From Cryptomeria japonica (Eukaryota > Streptophyta > Pinopsida > Cupressales > Cupressaceae): a stretch of DNA of 64,000 nt. Each line of letters begins with the position of its first letter. Within the stretch, counting starts at the first letter, position 1. Location: contig NC_081407.1 in the NCBI RefSeq assembly GCF_030272615.1, positions 152,787,048-152,851,047 on the forward strand, written 5' to 3'. Under the pieces are notes generated by a model that was given only the letters and a program-made list of their open reading frames with translations, was not told the origin of the DNA and searched no databases. Positions 1 through 12,200 of the stretch are shown here, piece after piece. The position numbers and the translations under genes were made by a program.

Positions 1-1887
1 TCCATTCAAAAATGCACATTTAATATCCATTTGATATACTTTGTAGTTCTTATGTGTTGCAAAAGCCAAAAACAATCTAACTGCCTCAATTCTAGCTACT
101 AGTGCAAAGGTTTCATTGTAATCAATTCCTTCTTTCCGAGAATATCCCTTACACACTAGTCTTGCTTTATTTTTGATAACCTTACCATCTTCATTTAGTT
201 TGTTTCTAAATACCCATTTGGTTCCAATTACATTTTTATCTTTAGGCTGGGAAACTAATGTCCAAGTGTTATTCGTCTCAATTTGTTCCAATTCTTCTTC
301 CATAGCTTTAATCCAATATTTATCTTCACATGCCTCATTAACTAATGATGGTTCAATTTGAGAAATGAGACATACCTCTTCATTTTCCAATCTTCCTCTT
401 GTCATAACTCCTTTATACTTGTTTCCAATTATCTGATCTTCAGAATGATTTAGTCTTACATACTGGGGTGTCTTTGTTTGTTGTTGTTCTTCAGTTACTG
501 TGGAATTTTCAGATGATACTGGTGTAACTGGATCTTCATTCTGTACCGGTGGATTCAGTGTAGGTTCATTTTTCAAATTTTTTGTTGCTGGTTCAGAGTC
601 TATATACCTTGAAGTTCCTCTGAATTGTTCATCAATCTTTACATTTGTACTTTCAACAATTTTCTGCAATCTTTTGTTAAAACATCTATATGCCTTGCTC
701 TTAGATGAATAACCAAGAAATATTCCTTCATCACTTCTAGGATCAAATTTGCCAATATACTCATCTCTTTTGATATAGCATTTACTTCCAAAAATTCTAA
801 AATATTTAATGGTAGGAGTAATACCAAACCATAGTTCATGAGGGGTCTTACCAGTTTCACGTTTGATGTGAACTTTGTTGAATGTATAGACCGTTGTATC
901 GACTACCTCTCTCCAATATACATGTGGTAGGTTTGCTTATGATAACATAATTCTTGCTGCATCTAAGATAGTTCTATTTTTCCTTTCAACAACTCCATTC
1001 TGTTGTGGTGTCCGAGGTGCTAATAGTTGTCTTCTGATTCCATTTACTTCACAGAATGTATTAAATTCCTTAGATGTAAATTCTCCTCCTTGATCTGATC
1101 TTAGACAATTGATTTTCTTACCGGTTTCATTTTCTACCATAGCTTTGAACAGTTTGAACTTTCCAAGTGCTTCTGATTTTTCTTTGAGAAAAGTAACCCA
1201 ACACATTCTAGAATAGTCATCAATGACTAGCATGAAATATCTATCACCTTGTAAGCTTTTAGTTCTAGCTAGACCACATAAATCAGTATGAATTAAATCA
1301 AGAGCATTATTGGATTTTTCTGGAATACTTTTGAAACTAGCTCTAGCTTGTTTTCCAAATTAACATTCCTTACATACTGTATTGTGAGGTTTGACAATTT
1401 TAGGTAAATCTCTAACTACCTTAATAGTACTGATTTTCACCATGCAATCAAAGTTTACATGATAGAGTCTCTTATGCCATAGCCAACTTTCATCAATATG
1501 TGCAATTAATTATGTCTTTTCACTGTTATTCAAATGAAAGATATTGCCTCTTGTCTGATTACCGGTTGCAATTTCCAAACCAGTTCTATTCATGATTTTG
1601 CATTTTCCATTTTTGAATTGTAACTAAAATCCTTTCTCAACTAATTGACCAACACTCAAAAGATTATGCTTTAAACCTTCAACATAGTAAACATTGTTAG
1701 TATTATGCTTACCATCAAGAGATATTGTACCCTTACCTTTGATCAAGCAAGCTTTATCATCTCCAAATCTTACTAAGCCTCCATTGTATTCTTGAAAGTT
1801 CAATAATTTACCTTTATCTCCTATCATATGATGTGAGCATCCTGAATCAATGATCCACTCATCCTTTACTTCAACTTTAGCTGCCAA
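1..1887 (-). pseudogene. copia pol (protease, integrase, start of RT), element 1
   Basis: Polyprotein read on the minus strand in one unshifted frame. The aspartic protease has DSG in WIIDSGCSHHMIGD near 1850. The integrase zinc region comes next (H...H...C..C near 1470-1355). The integrase core keeps HTDLCG (first catalytic Asp, near 1290), LRSDQGGEF (second Asp, near 1100) and NGVVERKNRT (Glu, near 980). A linker and the RT N-terminus (KVYQMDIKCAFLNG near 20) follow. Premature stops sit at 1624-1626, 1510-1512, 1360-1362 and 937-939. The 1360 stop aligns with a Gln in element 3. It is the only large copia here with the integrase Asp intact, so it may be the least damaged of the three. Confidence 0.9.
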
Positions 1888-1890
1888 GGC

Positions 1891-2973
1891 CTATTCTACC
1901 GGTTGAGCAGTAGGTGCCAGTTGATCTTCTGTTATAGCAACAAAAGCCCATCCATTGTCTACCGGATCCTCATCAGAATCATCAGTCACTCCTTCATCAA
2001 CAATGTAACAAGATTTGTCTTTATTCTTCTTAAATCTGTGTCTTTGATATTCAGGGTTAGGCTTGTATGTTCTTCTAGCTTCTTCTCTTAGTCTAACATG
2101 TCTATTAGGGCATCTTGAAGCCATATGACCAATCTTATTGCAGTTAAAACATTTAAAGGGTGCTTTACCTTCATACTTACTTCCAATTGGACCTTTAGGC
2201 ATTTTCCTTGCAAATAGTGCTTCAAGTTCTTCAAGTTCTTCATTTTCTTTCCTGCTTTCTTCAAGTTCTCTTGCATAAAAGGCTTTCCAATCTGATTTAT
2301 CAAATGATGGTGTAGATGATGTTGATGCTTTAAAAGCTAAATCTATCTTTATAGTAGCAACAAGACCAAATTCCTCAATTTCAAAAGCTGAAATTTTTCC
2401 AATCAGTGTATCCCTAGTTACTGATGTATTAGGCATTGTTCTTAACTCATTTATAGCAGTAACCTTCATTTTATATGCCGGTGGCAATCCTCTTAAAACT
2501 TTTGAAACAATTTCATCCTCACTTAAGGTTCCTCCACAACATTTAATACCCAAAACAATCTCATTTACTCTTTCCATAAAAGCAGAAATCCTTTCATCTT
2601 CTTCCATTTTCAGATGTTCATACCTGACCTAAAAGCTTTCAAGTTTTGCAATTTTGATTGTGGAATCTCCTTCATTCAATGTTTCCAAATGATCCCAAAT
2701 AGATTTAGCAGTAGACCTATATGATAATTCCATGATTTGTTGATCTGATAATGCACTCAAAAGTGCTTCTCTTGCTTTGCAATCATTTTCTTCATCCTTT
2801 CCCAAGGTAGATGGATTAGGTTGACCAGGAGTAGGAGCAGTATAACCATTCTTTGTAATATCCCAGATATCCTTTCCAATACAATTTAAATGTGTCTCCA
2901 TTCTAATCTTCCATATGCCATAGTTGGTTCCATCAAGTTTAGGACCATCCTTCCTGAAATAGTTAGTAGACAT
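1891..2973 (-). pseudogene. copia gag, element 1 (one internal stop)
   Basis: Capsid/nucleocapsid polyprotein of a copia element. The ATG at 2973 opens with a typical copia gag start (LDGTNYGIWKIRMETHL, about residues 13-29). The UBN2-type helical gag region follows, and an intact CCHC knuckle (CFNCNKIGHMASRC) lies near plus position 2120-2160. A single in-frame stop at 2629-2631 splits it, and the frame ends with a stop at 1891-1893 in the same frame as the protease beyond. In siblings the stop position falls in a conserved helical stretch, so it is decay and not the true end. Known role of the family: packaging element RNA in virus-like particles. Confidence 0.88.
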
Positions 2974-3014
2974 TGGATCTCCTCAAGCTGTTAAACTTCT
3001 CCAAAAGAGGACTA

Positions 3015-3027
3015 GGCTCTGATACCA
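3015..3027 (-). promoter_or_regulatory. primer-binding site (initiator Met-tRNA type), element 1
   Basis: The minus strand reads TGGTATCAGAGCC two bases after the LTR end. This matches the 3' end of plant initiator methionine tRNA, the usual primer of copia reverse transcription. Confidence 0.9.
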
Positions 3028-3029
3028 AT

Positions 3030-4094
3030 TGTTAGGTCCCAGAGATAGCTGAGAGCAGGGGGGGGGGTGAATCAGTTGTCAAATAAATTTAAACAAAAAC
3101 AACTTAATCAACTTAATGTTTAATACTGGTAAACCAGTCTAATATGCCGATAGACAGTTTTAACAGTTAATTCCAATACCGGTAAGGATTAATGCATGAA
3201 ACAAAAGGACAAATTCATCCACAACACATAACACCAATATTTGTACATGGAAACCCTATAAGGAGAAAAACCACGGTGGGAAACCTTACCCACAATCAGA
3301 TGATACTACTACAGATAGTAAGTGTATACAAATGGGATCTGCACATGTAGAAAGGCCAAGCGCCTAGAGCTCACTGCTCAAACACAAAATGGGAGTCACA
3401 CTGACTACAATTGGATGGTTAAATCCAATAAGAATGTACTGCTCAAAATAGCATCTTCATATGCTGGATTCAGTACCGGTGTAGTTCTGATTGTCTTCAC
3501 AAAAACCCTCCTTCTATCTTCAAATGATGTCTGTGTGTATAGCTCTGCTTATTCTCGCATATACCTTCACACAATCCTTTTTCACATTCCACACTTGATC
3601 TTACAAATAAGATCTTACATTTATACCATAACCTAGGACCAATTTTAGTAGGTCGGCTCTACAAGATATATTATAATAAAATCATTTTATAAACAAAACA
3701 ATATCCGATGCAATAACCGATTCAACATGTCGGCTCGATGCATTTACAACAATAATAAGTCATCTCCATAGCGTGCCATGCTGATCTAGAAAAGATAAAC
3801 CTACCAGTGTAACCTGGACCTATTTGTCGGTAACAACAAATATGTAAATACGAATATGCCAATTAACAAAACTCCAAGACAAGGTGTCCACACGATGTCT
3901 TCAACATAACCAAGTGTTTTCCATGCCCTTCGAAGTGCCGGTGATCATTATATCCTACCGGTGTACCAGATACCGGTGACTGTGCATAAGTCACTTGCTT
4001 GCAGGTGAATGTTGTTGATTCTCCAAAGTGCTAAAGTTGATAAGTGTTTAGTAGGTGTTGACATCAATGACAAAACCATACCAAAATACCAACA
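3030..4094 (-). repeat. 5' LTR of copia element 1
   Basis: About 1065 bp with TG...CA ends: in element orientation it begins TGTTGGTATTTTGG at 4094 and ends ACCTAACA at 3030. It contains many ACCGGT/CCGGT motifs shared with the LTRs of element 2, and the G-run (3058-3067) that corresponds to the C-rich CTGATTCACCC...CTCTCAG block seen near the 3' end of other LTRs here. Only one LTR copy is in the window, so the boundaries come from the TG/CA ends, the adjacent primer-binding site and similarity to element 2. Confidence 0.85.
3619..3625 (-). promoter_or_regulatory. candidate TATA box in LTR of element 1
   Basis: The minus strand reads TATAAAT in the LTR, about 590 bases before the LTR's downstream end. 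The position is reasonable for an LTR promoter, but there is no transcript evidence and TA-rich words are common here. Confidence 0.35.
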
Positions 4095-4600
4095 CCCTAT
4101 CCCTTTGATAGAAACATGATCATGCCCCCTTTTCCATGCAATTTCAAGACTCTAAAATTTGAAAAGTACAAAGGAAAGGGGGATACAAAAGACCATGGGA
4201 GAGAATTCTACTCTGCAATTTTAGAGCTTGCATACGATGAAACGTATTTATGCACCTCTTCCCCCAAAGTATGGGAGGCTCAACTATGCAATGGTTTTCA
4301 TGCTTGCCTAATAGAATCAGTTTATTTGACAACTTAGTGCAAAGTTTTGTCACTTGTCATGCACAACATAGAACATGATATCTCCATGGTTGATTTATGC
4401 AATACTAAACAAAATAATGGAGAGTTATTCTCAACATTCTTACAAAGATGGAGACACCTTTCTAGAGGATGCTCCTTCCCCATTCCAGATGAACAATTAG
4501 TTGAAATATTCATTTTAAACTTAAATGAAGAGATGTAATTCCACTTGGAAGTCAAATGTTTGGATTCTTTCAATGACGTAATAGCCTAAGGACTCAAAAT
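4095..4600 (+). pseudogene. gypsy gag fragment
   Basis: Open pieces at 4116-4337 and 4347-4538 lie in the same frame. They read like the retrotransposon gag domain of plant Ty3 elements: a basic start (KFEKYKGKGD), then a tryptophan/arginine helix segment (FLQRWRHLSRGC) and LVEIFILNLNEEM. The N-terminus is removed by insertion of copia element 1 at 4094. In-frame stops separate the pieces. Assignment is by motif resemblance only. Confidence 0.7.
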
Positions 4601-5335
4601 TGAGAAAGCCCTTATCAAGAAGGGAATTGTCAAAATCTACAAAGCCGACAAAGACAGTCCACGACTAGCCTACAACAGTGACAAACCCAAGTTTTGGACC
4701 AAGAACAAAAACATTGTTATTGATGGTGTTATAGATGCAAGGACTATCAAGATCACTCAACCAATAGCTGGACAAGTGGATGATTATAATAACCACAAAA
4801 TCAATCAAGACAATCCCCCCAAAAATGAAGGAAATCAAGCCCCCAACACACAACAAGAGGCACCTAAGAACATGTACTCTACTTACAAACCAAATCGAAC
4901 ATATACACCCTTGGGAGAACCTATTCAAAAGATATTATGATAACTTATATCTTTCGATCTTATCACATTTCCTAAAACATCCAACTACGAACCACGGGTA
5001 AAACCTCCCTGGTGGCAGGATAGTTAGTATTGTTAATTTCACAAGGGAAAAGGACACAAAATGAACAAATGCCATTGGTTAAAAGACATCATTCAAGACT
5101 TCATTGATTGAGCTGACATAGAAGTGGATGTCCACAATGCAAAAACTTCCAATACGGATCATACCATGTTCAAGAATCCACTCCCATCATATGAGAAAGG
5201 GGGTCCCTCCCATCAAGGGAAGAACCAAGATATCACAAAAAACTATACCCACACACCATATACCTATACCGTCAACAACCTTTATGATGCTAATGAACAA
5301 GTTGCAACTATTATAATCAAAGGCAAAGATCCCGC

Positions 5336-6300
5336 ATGCAACATATTACTCGTCGTAGCAAGATTACCGTACAAGGAGCACCATCAAGAGCGACATACAT
5401 GTCCAAACAATACAACCTTGTGGACCAATTGGATAAGATTTCAACACTCATTTCCATACTATATATTTTGTGCCTATCACCCTCACATAAAACTATCTTG
5501 GATCAAGCTCTCCAAGAAGTGTCAGTTCTATCCAACCTAAACACATATCAATTTCAAGCCATAGTTGTAAGTCTCAAATCATCGCCATGTCTCACTTTCA
5601 CTGAGAATGATGATGCATCCATTCAACAACAACATAATGCCCCTTTCCATATTGAGGGATTCATACATAAACACAAAATCAAGTGAGTCTTGATTGGCAA
5701 TGGAGCTAGCCTTAACATTTGCACATTGAAATTAATCACAACATTGGGGTATGTAGAAGGAGCAGTTGATGCTAGAAAGAGGATCACCATCAAATCCTAT
5801 GATGATGCAGAACATTCCTCTAAGGGGTGCGTTACTCTACCAGTAAGAGTGGGACCTATGGTGAAAAATGTGGTTTGTCAAGTCCTAGACCTCCCTCTTC
5901 CATACAATCTCCTACTGGGCCAACCATAGATTAATGCTATGCAAGAAGTACCATCCACTTACCATCAGTGCATCTAGTTTCCACATAAGGAAGTGGAGAT
6001 TACCATCCTTGGTGATGCTAACCATTTTAATTTTTGCAATAATATATGGCATCAACCAGGTATCATGGTGCCCAACAATAGAGAAGCCACTACCTCATCA
6101 TCATACGTCCACCCAACTTCTCTCACCAGTATATCGATCCCTACACTCAAACAGGACAAGCTGAAGATAAAGGTACAAGATGAAGGCCCAAGAGAATATA
6201 ACATTAGCCAACTTTTTTGTGTGGGCCAATTACCCCTCTCACCTAGGACTCATGGAAAACCACAAATTTTTCTCAAGCCACTTATTGTAGCAAAAGTTGG
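5336..6300 (+). pseudogene. gypsy aspartic protease fragment
   Basis: A single frame with stops at 5684-5686 and 5927-5929 carries the retropepsin-like pattern LIGNGASLNICTL, then LPLPYNLLLGQP before the second stop. The catalytic Asp expected in D(N/S)G is Gly here (IGNG), so the enzyme would be inactive even without the stops. The TGG of the usual GQPW motif appears to have become TAG at 5927. The frame continues toward 6300, where copia element 2 interrupts it; about 16 further codons read into its LTR by chance. Confidence 0.75.
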
Positions 6301-7660
6301 TGCTGGAATTTTGGCACTTAGTTGTCATTGATGTCAACCGATGGAGATTGAGCATGGTAGATGGTTGCTTGGTTAATGATGAAGAGGGAGAATGTTAAGA
6401 TGTGCAACCAGTATAGGATGCTATACCGGTGGCAGGCCATGTCTTGATTAGTGTGATGTCATGTGAAGCTGAGGTGGCAAGTAGGGTGTGGTTGGTGAAG
6501 CTTCATCCACGGGGTCGATGAAATAGATATTTGCCATTAATGAAGGAACCACAAATTAAGGGATTGCATCAGACTGATTGCGGCTCAAGGAAGAAGAAAT
6601 GATAGAGGAAGATCAAGAGAGTAGTTGGTGCCTAGATCAAAGCAAGAAGATCGGATTGAAAGAATACCTTGAGAAGGAAACAACAGAGGCATTGATAGCA
6701 AGTTGACAGATGTAAATCTATATGAAGGATCGTGTTTCCCTTGTTTGTAAAACGTGTCTTAAAAGGCACTGAAATGATAGAGATGAACATACGGACTTCA
6801 AGGTGATCAGATCTTGCAAGATCTGATTGGATTTGATTTTCCTCGAGGATGGTGAAGAAACCCTAATCACCTAGATTTTGAATTGACTTTTTGGTGGGAA
6901 TTCATCTGATAAGAAAAGGGAACTATGGACAGAAGATGATGATGTTGTTGTGAAGATAGTGGAGAGGAGATAAGTTAGAAGAAGAAAAATTGAGAAGGGG
7001 TTTTGATCAAGTTACAGTGTGAGTAAGCTGACAGACCAGTAAGAGGATTCTACCAGTAGTTTCATAGTCGGGCAGTTGAGCCTAACCGGTAAGGCGTGGC
7101 AAAGCAGGTAGCATCCTAGTGTGACACAGTGTACTGAGAGACTATGTGTGAAAAGGAGAGAAGGATAACATAGAGTTAATTGATTCAAGAGTTGTAGAAT
7201 TCATTTGCAGCAAGAAGCCTTAATTACATTCAAATAATATTTCAATATACATCGCCAAGTCAGAACTTGGTGCAAGGGTTGGTTCTCCTTGGGTTGATGC
7301 CCTAAAAGTGCAGGGGTTAGTGCTCCTTGGGTTGGTGCCCTAAAAGTGAAGGGGTTAGTGCTCCTTGGGTTGGTGCCCAAAATCTTTGTAAATCTGTGTT
7401 TTACCTGTGAGGTTGGATTGGAGCAGTAGACTTTAGCAACTCTTCTCACCAAGGTTTTTCCCATATTGGGTTTTCCTCATAAATCTAGTGTTGTGAGTTG
7501 CTTGTGTGTGTATGGTCACTTTGGCTCTCTTTCTTTTATTACCGGTTTGGCTGTTTATGTGATTAAGTACATAATTGATATTCTCAAGTTAGATCAAAAG
7601 AAGAAAAGACCTAGGAACCACTAATTCATCCCCCCTCTCAGTGGTACTATGTGTTCAACA
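6301..7660 (+). repeat. 5' LTR of copia element 2
   Basis: 1360 bp, starts TGCTGGAATTTTGGC and ends GTTCAACA. Compared with the 3' LTR it lacks about 70 bases after position 6429 (the 3' copy holds extra ACCGGT-bearing sequence at about 13207-13280), plus scattered substitutions. U5 contains three 38-bp tandem units (7277-7378). The first bases differ from the usual TGTTGG by two changes. Confidence 0.93.
7277..7378 (+). repeat. 38-bp tandem repeat in U5 of element 2
   Basis: Two full units and one partial unit of a 38-bp repeat built on GCTCCTTGGGTTGGTGCCC. The same array is in the 3' LTR at 14123-14224, so it predates this insertion. Confidence 0.85.
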
Positions 7661-7662
7661 AT

Positions 7663-7675
7663 TGGTATCAGAGCC
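7663..7675 (+). promoter_or_regulatory. primer-binding site, element 2
   Basis: TGGTATCAGAGCC two bases after the LTR end; complementary to the initiator methionine tRNA 3' end. Confidence 0.92.
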
Positions 7676-7698
7676 AAGTTTTAGGTTATCTCTAAACC

Positions 7699-9210
7699 TT
7701 GGGTAGATTATGGACTTTGAGCATAATTGTAAGGAGTGAGACTGCTTCCTCAAAAGCCCCCATGTTTGATGGATCTAACTATGCCTTCTGGAGCAAAATA
7801 ATGGAGACATATATTTCATCTCTTGGCTTTGATGTATGGATGTCAGTCAAGAATGGATATGTCATTCCTAATACTCCTCCCACTGATCCGGATGCAAAGA
7901 AGGAGTACGAAAATAATGCAAAGGCTAAACATGCCATCTTGAGTGGACTGTCCGATAATGAATTTGTCAAAGTCATGCACCATGTTTCAGCTAAGGAAAC
8001 ATGGGACAAGTTGCATAGGTTGTTTGAGGGAGATGCAAAGGTCAAGGAGGCCAAACTGCAAACTCTAAGGAGCCAACTTGAAAGCATCAAAATGAAAGAT
8101 GATGAAAAAATTGCATATTACCTTCACAGATTTGATGAAACTGTTAATACTATTAGAGGACTCGGTGAAGAGATTGCAGATGAAGTTCTTGTCAAAAAGA
8201 TACTCAGATCTGTCACTCCCAAATATGATACTAAAGTGTCAACCATAGAAGAAGCCAAGGATCTGAAGGCTTTTACTATGGATGAACTATTTGGTTCCCT
8301 AACAACCTATGAGATGAGAACAACTGGTGAGACTTCCTCAAGAAAAGAAGTTTCTTTCAACACCACCAAAAAGGGGAAAGAAGTTGTTACTCATAAAGAA
8401 TCCAGTGAAGACTATGATGCTGAAGTAGAAAAATTTGTCAGGAAGCTCAAAATAGGATCAAGTCGGTACAAAGGAAAGCTACCACTTAAGTGCTTCAACT
8501 ATGGGAAGGTAGGACACTTCACTGCAAGGTTCCCTCACAAAGAAACCGATGGAGATGAGTCAAGAGAGTTCAGAAGATCTATTGGCAAAGACAGAGGAAG
8601 AAGAGACAACTGGAACCAAAACAACTTATATACCATTGAGGATGACACAACAGATGACAAGGATGCATCAGAAGATGATGACCATGAGAGCCACAGAAAA
8701 GTAAATATTTTCATAGCATTTGGCAAAACTGCTATTGAAGATGAGGAAGAAGAGGATGTTGAGGCTGAAGTGGATTTGGAGAGTGAACTTATCAGTGCAC
8801 TTGAAGAATTAAGTAAAACAAGAAGAGAAATCAAGAGAGTTAAGCTTTTTGTAGTAGATGAATAAGATCTCTTGAAGCAATCTCTGGAAGAATCCGGTCA
8901 AATCATATCTGACTTGAAGCTGCAGCTGGGAGAAACTAAGAGGATCAGTGAAGCTACAACCCTTCACTTGACAAAGAAAGAAAAGGAGCATCAAGAGCTG
9001 GAAGAAGAACTAATAAAGCTCAGAAAGGAGCTTGAAGAAAGCAAGGAAGAAATAAAAATAAGAAGCAAGTATGAAGGAAGCATTGAAGCTTTGGATAAGA
9101 TGTTAAGCAAACAAAAGCAATCCAAAGACACAGGTGGCTTAGGCTTTGAAGTTGGTCAAGGATCAACCCACAAAGGTAAATATGACAAAAAGATAATGTT
9201 CACTTCTTAA
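7699..9210 (+). pseudogene. copia gag plus coiled-coil segment, element 2
   Basis: Gag frame with no in-frame ATG near the expected start; the first is at 7759 inside the conserved start region (MFDGSNYAFW). The helical gag domain is clear to about 8350. The knuckle has lost two ligands: CFNYGKVGHFTARF has Tyr and Phe where element 1 has Cys. After a stop at 8863-8865 the same frame continues as a Glu/Lys-rich coiled coil (about 8870-9120) ending in the common copia segment around LDKMLSKQKQSKDTGGLGF. A stop at 9208-9210 closes this part. Same-frame continuation shows both stops are decay. Confidence 0.87.
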
Positions 9211-12200
9211 ATTGAAGGAGAAGAAAAGAAGACATTCACTGTAGGCAAGGAAACCAGAAAAAAGACATATGTTGATGCTGTTCGAAATCGACATCCAAAC
9301 CGGTATACAAAAATGAACCGAAGGTCACATTTCATGCACAAATTTGCAGTTCTAAGGAGGAATGCCAGGATTGACCGAGAAGGATTCACCAAATTCAACA
9401 ACATGAATGGAAGATCTCCAATGAGGCAGTTCCATTCAGGACCAAGACAACATGACCGGTATGTATCAAATTTTCATGGTTACTGTTATTGGTGTAATAA
9501 ATTTGGGCACAAAATAGCTGATTGTAGGTTAAACAATAAACCTTCTATGAATTTTGAAAGTAGAAATTCATTTAATTCACTCGAAGAGATGAATGTTGTT
9601 TGCTATCAGTGCAATGGATATGGACATAACATTTTTGATTGTAGGAAGAACCAACCGATATCCTACAATAGCATTAAGGATGCTTCCTTTATTGAAAACA
9701 TAAAATGCTATAACTGTCAAGAATTTGGACACATAGCCAAATTATGCAAAAACAAGAAGATCAAGCAAGTGAAGGAAAATCCTAATCAAAGACCGGTATC
9801 TGAACTTGAGCAGAATACAGGATCTGACTACAAGAAGGAAATCAAATTGGTTTGGGTTGAGAAAGAAAAGGAAAAAGCAGAATCAAGTCTCATAGTGTAG
9901 ACTACCTTGCATGTCGAAAGGAAAAATCTATGGGTGGTAGATTGTGGTTGCTCAAACCATATGACTGGTGACAAAAGAAAATTCATTAATCTTGAAGATT
10001 GGAATGGTGGATCGGTAAGGTTTGGAGACAACTCCTCCATCAAAATAAAGGGGAAAGGAACACTAAGCATTGATGGAAAACTAAAGGCACATGATGCATA
10101 TTATGTGGAAGGCCTCAAACATAATCTACTAAGTGTGAGTCAGATGTGCGACAAAGGTTACAAATTCACTTTTGACTCAACCGGTTGTCAGATAAAGAAA
10201 GACAGTACCGATAAAGTAGTGGCAAAAAGGAAAGATAACTGATGGAAATGTTTATAATCTGAAGGAATGCTATGAGTCCCAATGTATGTTAGGACAAGTA
10301 GGTGAAAGTTGGTTGTGGTACAGAAGATTAGGCCACATAAATTTTGATAACTTGCTTGTAGTAAGCAAAAAGGGGTGTGTGAGGAATATTCCACCCATCA
10401 TCAAGCCAGTAAACACATTTTGTGATGAATGTGTAAAAGGCAAGCAAACAAGAGTAAGTTTCAGGACAAAGGAGAACAACACCTCAAAGCCACTTGAAAT
10501 TGTGCATACAACTATATGTAGTCCAACTAGAACAAGAGCACTTACCGGTGAAAGATACTTCATGCTTTTCATTGATGACTACTCAAGGATGGCATGGGTC
10601 ACCTTTCTGCAAGATAAATCACAAGCATTTGAAAGATTCAAGATCTTTCAGAAGATGGTGGAAAAGGAAAGTGGGTACAAATTAAAATGTCTAAGATCAG
10701 ACAGGGGTGGAGAGTTCACATCAAATGAATTTGAAGATTACTATGAAAAACATGGAATTAGAAGGCAATACTCTGCTCCTAGAACACCACAACAAAATGG
10801 TGTGGTAGAAAGGAAGAACAGGACAGTTAAGGAGATGGCCAGAACTATGTTGAATGAGGCCAGTCTGTCGGATAGCTATTGGAAAGAAGTTGTTCATACT
10901 GCTGCATACACCTTGAACCAGGTTTAGTTAAGAACAAACAACAAGATGACACCTTATGAATTATGGTATGACCGCAAGCCATCAGTCAAATATTTTAAAG
11001 TTTTTGGAATCAAATGCTTCATTAAGAAAGATATGGATGGTTTGGGAAGCTTTGACTCTAGAAGTGATGAAGGGATCTTCCTTGGTTACTCATCAAACAA
11101 CAAGACCTACAAATGCTACAATAAAAGACTAAGAAGAATTGTTGAAAGTGTGCATGTAAGAGTTGATGAGGATATGCACAAAGGATTTCAACCATACATT
11201 AACTGGTATGATGACTCCGATGATGAAAATATTGAAGTTCAGTCTAACACTGAACCAGAGGCAGCACCTTAGAAGGTTCCCAACCGGTATGTACAGTTGA
11301 ATCATCCGGAAGAGAAAATTATGGGAAATAAGAGTGATGGTGTGCAGACTAGAAGAAGACTTGCCCGAAATGATGAACAAGTCAACCTATGCCTCATGAC
11401 TGAAGTTGAACCCAAAACTTTCATTGAGGCTAGCAAGAGACAAGAATGGATGGATGACATGGAAGAAGAAATGCACCAGATAGAGAAGAACAAGACTTGG
11501 GAATTAGTCCCTAGACCAGAAGACAAGAACATCATTGGCACAAAGTGGGTCTACTGAAACAAAATGAATGAAGAAGGTAAGGTTGTGAGGCACAAAGCTA
11601 GACTAGTGTGCAAAGAATACTCTCAGGTAGAAGGGATTGACTTTGAAGAAACATTTGTACCAGTGGCTAGATTAGAAGCATTTAGGATGTTTCTAGCTTA
11701 CTCTGCCTACAAGGGCTACAAAGTGTACCAAATGGATGTAAAATCTGCTTTTCTAAATGGAAATTTAGAAGAAGTATACATGGAGCAGCCGGAAGGATTT
11801 ATGTTGCATGATGATGAGACATTTGTATGTCGGTTAAAGAAAGCTTTGCATGGTCTAAAGAAAGCCCCCAGAGCATGGTACTCAAGATTAGATCTATATC
11901 TAAAGGAGTGAGGATTCAAAAAGGGAAGTGCTGACAACAATTTGTACATAAGGAAAGATGGGAATCACATGATTATTGTGGTTATGTATGTAGATGACAT
12001 CATCTTTGGTGGCAACAAGGATACTCTCTGCAAAGAGTTTGCTGATTAGATTCAGCCAGAATTTGAGATGTCAATGCTTGGTGAATTGACTTACTTCCTT
12101 GGCTTGCAGATACTACAGAAAGATAAAGGAATCTTTATCTCACAAGTCAAGTATGCAAAGGAGATGGTGAAGAAATTCCAACTGGAAGATTGCAAACTAG

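Larger units (their letters stand above)
1..4094 (-). mobile_element. Ty1/copia element 1, 3' part cut off by window edge
   Basis: Minus-strand LTR retrotransposon. In element order it shows a 5' LTR (3030-4094), a primer-binding site next to it, gag, then protease, integrase and the start of reverse transcriptase, which runs off base 1. Protease-integrase-RT order identifies Ty1/copia. The upper end (4094) cuts directly into gypsy-type gag sequence, so this element is nested in an older Ty3/gypsy element. The second LTR and second target-site copy lie outside the window. At least six in-frame stops make it non-autonomous as it stands, but the reading frame is otherwise unshifted. Confidence 0.93.
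4095..6300 (+). mobile_element. degenerate Ty3/gypsy element, gag-protease portion
   Basis: Plus-strand remnant of a gypsy-type retrotransposon. Its left side is cut by copia element 1 and its right side by copia element 2. Gag-like sequence runs from 4095 to about 4600 (FKTLKFEKYKGKGD near 4150; FLQRWRHLSRGCS near 4440), and protease-like sequence from about 5680. The middle (4600-5650) is badly decayed with frame changes. The same element resumes after element 2 at 14514. Two younger elements in one older copy give a clear relative age order. Confidence 0.8.

Noticed and set aside
639-860. 73-codon minus-strand frame
   Set aside because: Out-of-frame reading of the integrase-RT linker of element 1, whose true frame is open there.
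7201-7464. Minus-strand frame, also present at 14098-14310
   Set aside because: Both lie in LTR U5 tandem repeats; repeat-driven open frame and not a gene.
8535-8834. Ser-rich minus-strand frame
   Set aside because: Reverse of the acidic gag tail of element 2; composition artefact.
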